Assembly (NCBI GenBank): GCA_035650215.1
Contig: DASRIC010000047.1
Coordinates: 1-49,305 of the forward strand
Direction of reading: 5' to 3'
Source: JACVRW01 sp035650215
Lineage (GTDB): Bacteria > Actinomycetota > Thermoleophilia > Solirubrobacterales > Thermoleophilaceae
DNA length: 49,305 nucleotides
Shown in pieces: positions 47,814 to 49,305 of this stretch (position 1 is its first letter; each line of letters begins with the position of its first letter). Under the pieces are notes generated by a model, which was not told the DNA's origin, made no database searches, and saw only the letters and a list, made by a program, of their open reading frames with translations. Made by a program: the position numbers and the translations under genes.

Positions 47814-49305
47814 TTGAGATCACGGCGCACTCGCGCGTCCGCGGCACTTGCCGCCGTCGCGCTCATCGTGACCGTCGCGGCGGCACCGGCGAACGCGGAC
47901 CCGAACAACAACACGGTCCGCAAGCTCACCAATGCAGTCACGCCCGACGGCGTCCTCAACCATCTCGAGGCCCTCCAGGCCGTCGCCGATGCCAACGGCG
48001 GCACCCGCGCGTCTGGTCGTCCCGGCTACAAGGCATCGGTCGACTACGTCGTAGCCCAGCTCGAGGCCGCCGGGTATTCCCCCACGGTCCAGGAGTTCAT
48101 GTTCCCTTACGTGGAGGAGAACTCCCAGCTCATCCGCCGTTCGCCGAACCCGCGGACGTTCGTGAACGGGGTCGACTTCCTGCGCAACCGGTTCGACTCG
48201 GGTACCCCCGAGGGCACCGCGACCGGGCCGCTGGTCAACGTCGACCTCGTGCTGGACCCATCCGGGCCTGCGAACACGAGTACCAGCGGCTGCGAGGCAG
48301 CGGACTTCGCCGGCTTCCCGGCCGGTGCGGTCGCGCTCCTGCAGCGCGGAACGTGCGGCTTCAACGTGAAGGCGCTCAACGCCCAGGCCGCGGGCGCGAG
48401 CGCGGTCATCATCATGAACGAGGGGCAGCCGGGACGGACCGGCCTGACCAACATGATCGGAGATGCGACCGGCCTGGCGATCCCCGCGATCTTCACGACG
48501 TTCGAAGCGGGCTTGAACCTCGCGCAGACGCCGAGCTCGACAGTGACCGTCACGGTCGATTTCACCGCCGAGCAGCGGGCCACCTACAACGTGATCGCGG
48601 AGACCGCGGGCGGCAACGCCGACAACGTCGTGATGGCGGGCGCGCACCTGGACAGCGTCCAGGCGGGGGCGGGCATCAACGACAATGGCTCGGGTAGCGC
48701 GGGGCTCCTCGAGACAGCGATCCAGATGGCCAAGGCCAAGACGCCCAACAAGGTCCGCTTCGCATGGTGGGGCGGCGAAGAGTCGGGGCTCTTGGGTTCG
48801 ACGTTCTACGTCGCGCAGCTCACCCCTGAGGAGAGGGAGGACATCGGCCTCTACCTCAACTTCGACATGATCGCCTCGCCGAACTACACGTTCGGCATCT
48901 ACGACGGCGACAACTCGGGCGGCACGGCCGCGCCGGGATTCATCCCCGCCGGCTCGGCGGAGATCGAGGATCAGTTCGAGCGCTTCTTCACGTCCCGCGG
49001 CGAGCCGTTCAAGGACACGGAGTTCTCCGGCCGGTCGGACTACGGCCCGTTCATCGCGCGAGGGATCCCCGCCGGCGGCCTGTTCACCGGCGCCGAGGTG
49101 CCGAAGACGGCGGCGGAGGCGGCGATCTGGGGTGGCGTCGCCGGGGCACAGCTGGACCCGTGCTACCACCAGTTCTGCGACAACCTGCGAGGCGACGGCC
49201 AGAACACCACGCTGTTCGCCCAGCTCCGCGAGGACTACGAGCTCGTCGGAAACGTCAACGTTCACGCGCTCGATGTGAACTCCGACGCGATCGCAGCGTC
49301 CGTGC
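47814..49305 (+). CDS. Secreted M28-family zinc peptidase with PA domain, 3' end outside window
   Basis: About 497 residues are visible from the TTG at 47814 (GAGGGAG before it). A signal peptide (1-29) is followed by GTRASGRPGYKASVDYVVAQLEAAGY, a PA domain (FPAGAVALLQRGTCGFNVKALNAQAAGASAVIIMNE) and the M28 domain. The two-zinc ligands are His278, Asp290, Glu322/Glu323, Asp351 and His452. Members are aminopeptidases acting outside the cell. The frame is open at the window edge, so a C-terminal domain cannot be judged. Confidence 0.94.
   Translation, partial: MRSRRTRASAALAAVALIVTVAAAPANADPNNNTVRKLTNAVTPDGVLNHLEALQAVADANGGTRASGRPGYKASVDYVVAQLEAAGYSPTVQEFMFPYVEENSQLIRRSPNPRTFVNGVDFLRNRFDSGTPEGTATGPLVNVDLVLDPSGPANTSTSGCEAADFAGFPAGAVALLQRGTCGFNVKALNAQAAGASAVIIMNEGQPGRTGLTNMIGDATGLAIPAIFTTFEAGLNLAQTPSSTVTVTVDFTAEQRATYNVIAETAGGNADNVVMAGAHLDSVQAGAGINDNGSGSAGLLETAIQMAKAKTPNKVRFAWWGGEESGLLGSTFYVAQLTPEEREDIGLYLNFDMIASPNYTFGIYDGDNSGGTAAPGFIPAGSAEIEDQFERFFTSRGEPFKDTEFSGRSDYGPFIARGIPAGGLFTGAEVPKTAAEAAIWGGVAGAQLDPCYHQFCDNLRGDGQNTTLFAQLREDYELVGNVNVHALDVNSDAIAASV

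Overview
The window is a very GC-rich chromosomal segment. Genes are tightly packed on both strands, with many ATGA or GTGA stop/start overlaps and frequent GTG or TTG starts. This points to a high-GC Gram-positive. The gene set (R2-like ligand-binding oxidase, DUF4234, RsbR/S/T genes, GuaB3, TldD/PmbA, lone nadB, many small actinobacterial proteins) fits Actinomycetota, perhaps Thermoleophilia/Solirubrobacterales. That placement is inference; no rRNA or other phylogenetic marker is present. I see no tRNA, rRNA, CRISPR array, IS element or prophage gene.

Layout. 1-3410: a hydantoinase/oxoprolinase pair (hyuA, partial hyuB) and a Cys/His-rich unknown. 3500-8300: R2lox, a DUF4234 membrane protein, an isocitrate lyase/PEP mutase-like enzyme with nadB, and a divergent histone-deacetylase-fold gene. 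8250-11930: a four-gene minus-strand operon (asnB, glycosyltransferase, small helical protein, zinc-ribbon/SPOR protein). 12055-12285: a lone Flp-like pilin. 12699-16243: a TetR-controlled stressosome-type module (tetR, rsbR, rsbS, rsbT, an RsbU-N/GAF protein without phosphatase, and a small protein gene with the same operator). 16531-19731: murI, rph, rdgB and a cation-diffusion facilitator. 19771-23361: small proteins leading into tldD/pmbA. 23521-31700: HU, pyrF, a LysM protein, a D,D-carboxypeptidase, a 1-phosphofructokinase-like kinase, guaB3, guaA, a serine hydrolase and a GYD protein. 31705-32389: the fused remains of a divergent MFS/TetR pair. 32472-38966: PhoX phosphatase, a secreted unknown, an LDH/MDH-like enzyme with an unusual specificity residue, marR with an orphan livM, an FN3 protein, and a flavoprotein behind a Fur-like box. 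39010-46083: a DrrAB-like exporter, DUF2867 and NTF2-like genes divergent from a second TetR, a frameshifted LNPQPLPP-repeat gene, VOC, alpha/beta hydrolase, ArsR/AHSA1 and a methyltransferase. 46160-49305: a secreted repeat protein, an enolase-superfamily protein and the start of a secreted M28 peptidase.

The most interesting unit is the TetR/stressosome module. It keeps the switch proteins RsbR, RsbS and RsbT, but the protein with the RsbT-docking domain ends in a GAF domain instead of a PP2C phosphatase. No sigma factor or anti-sigma gene is nearby. Two matching palindromes sit at the predicted transcription start sites of tetR and of the adjacent small-protein gene, so one repressor probably controls the whole block. 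A second theme is promoter architecture. Several genes show TANNNT exactly six bases before the start codon (leaderless pattern), and three divergent pairs appear to share one symmetric -10 element on both strands.
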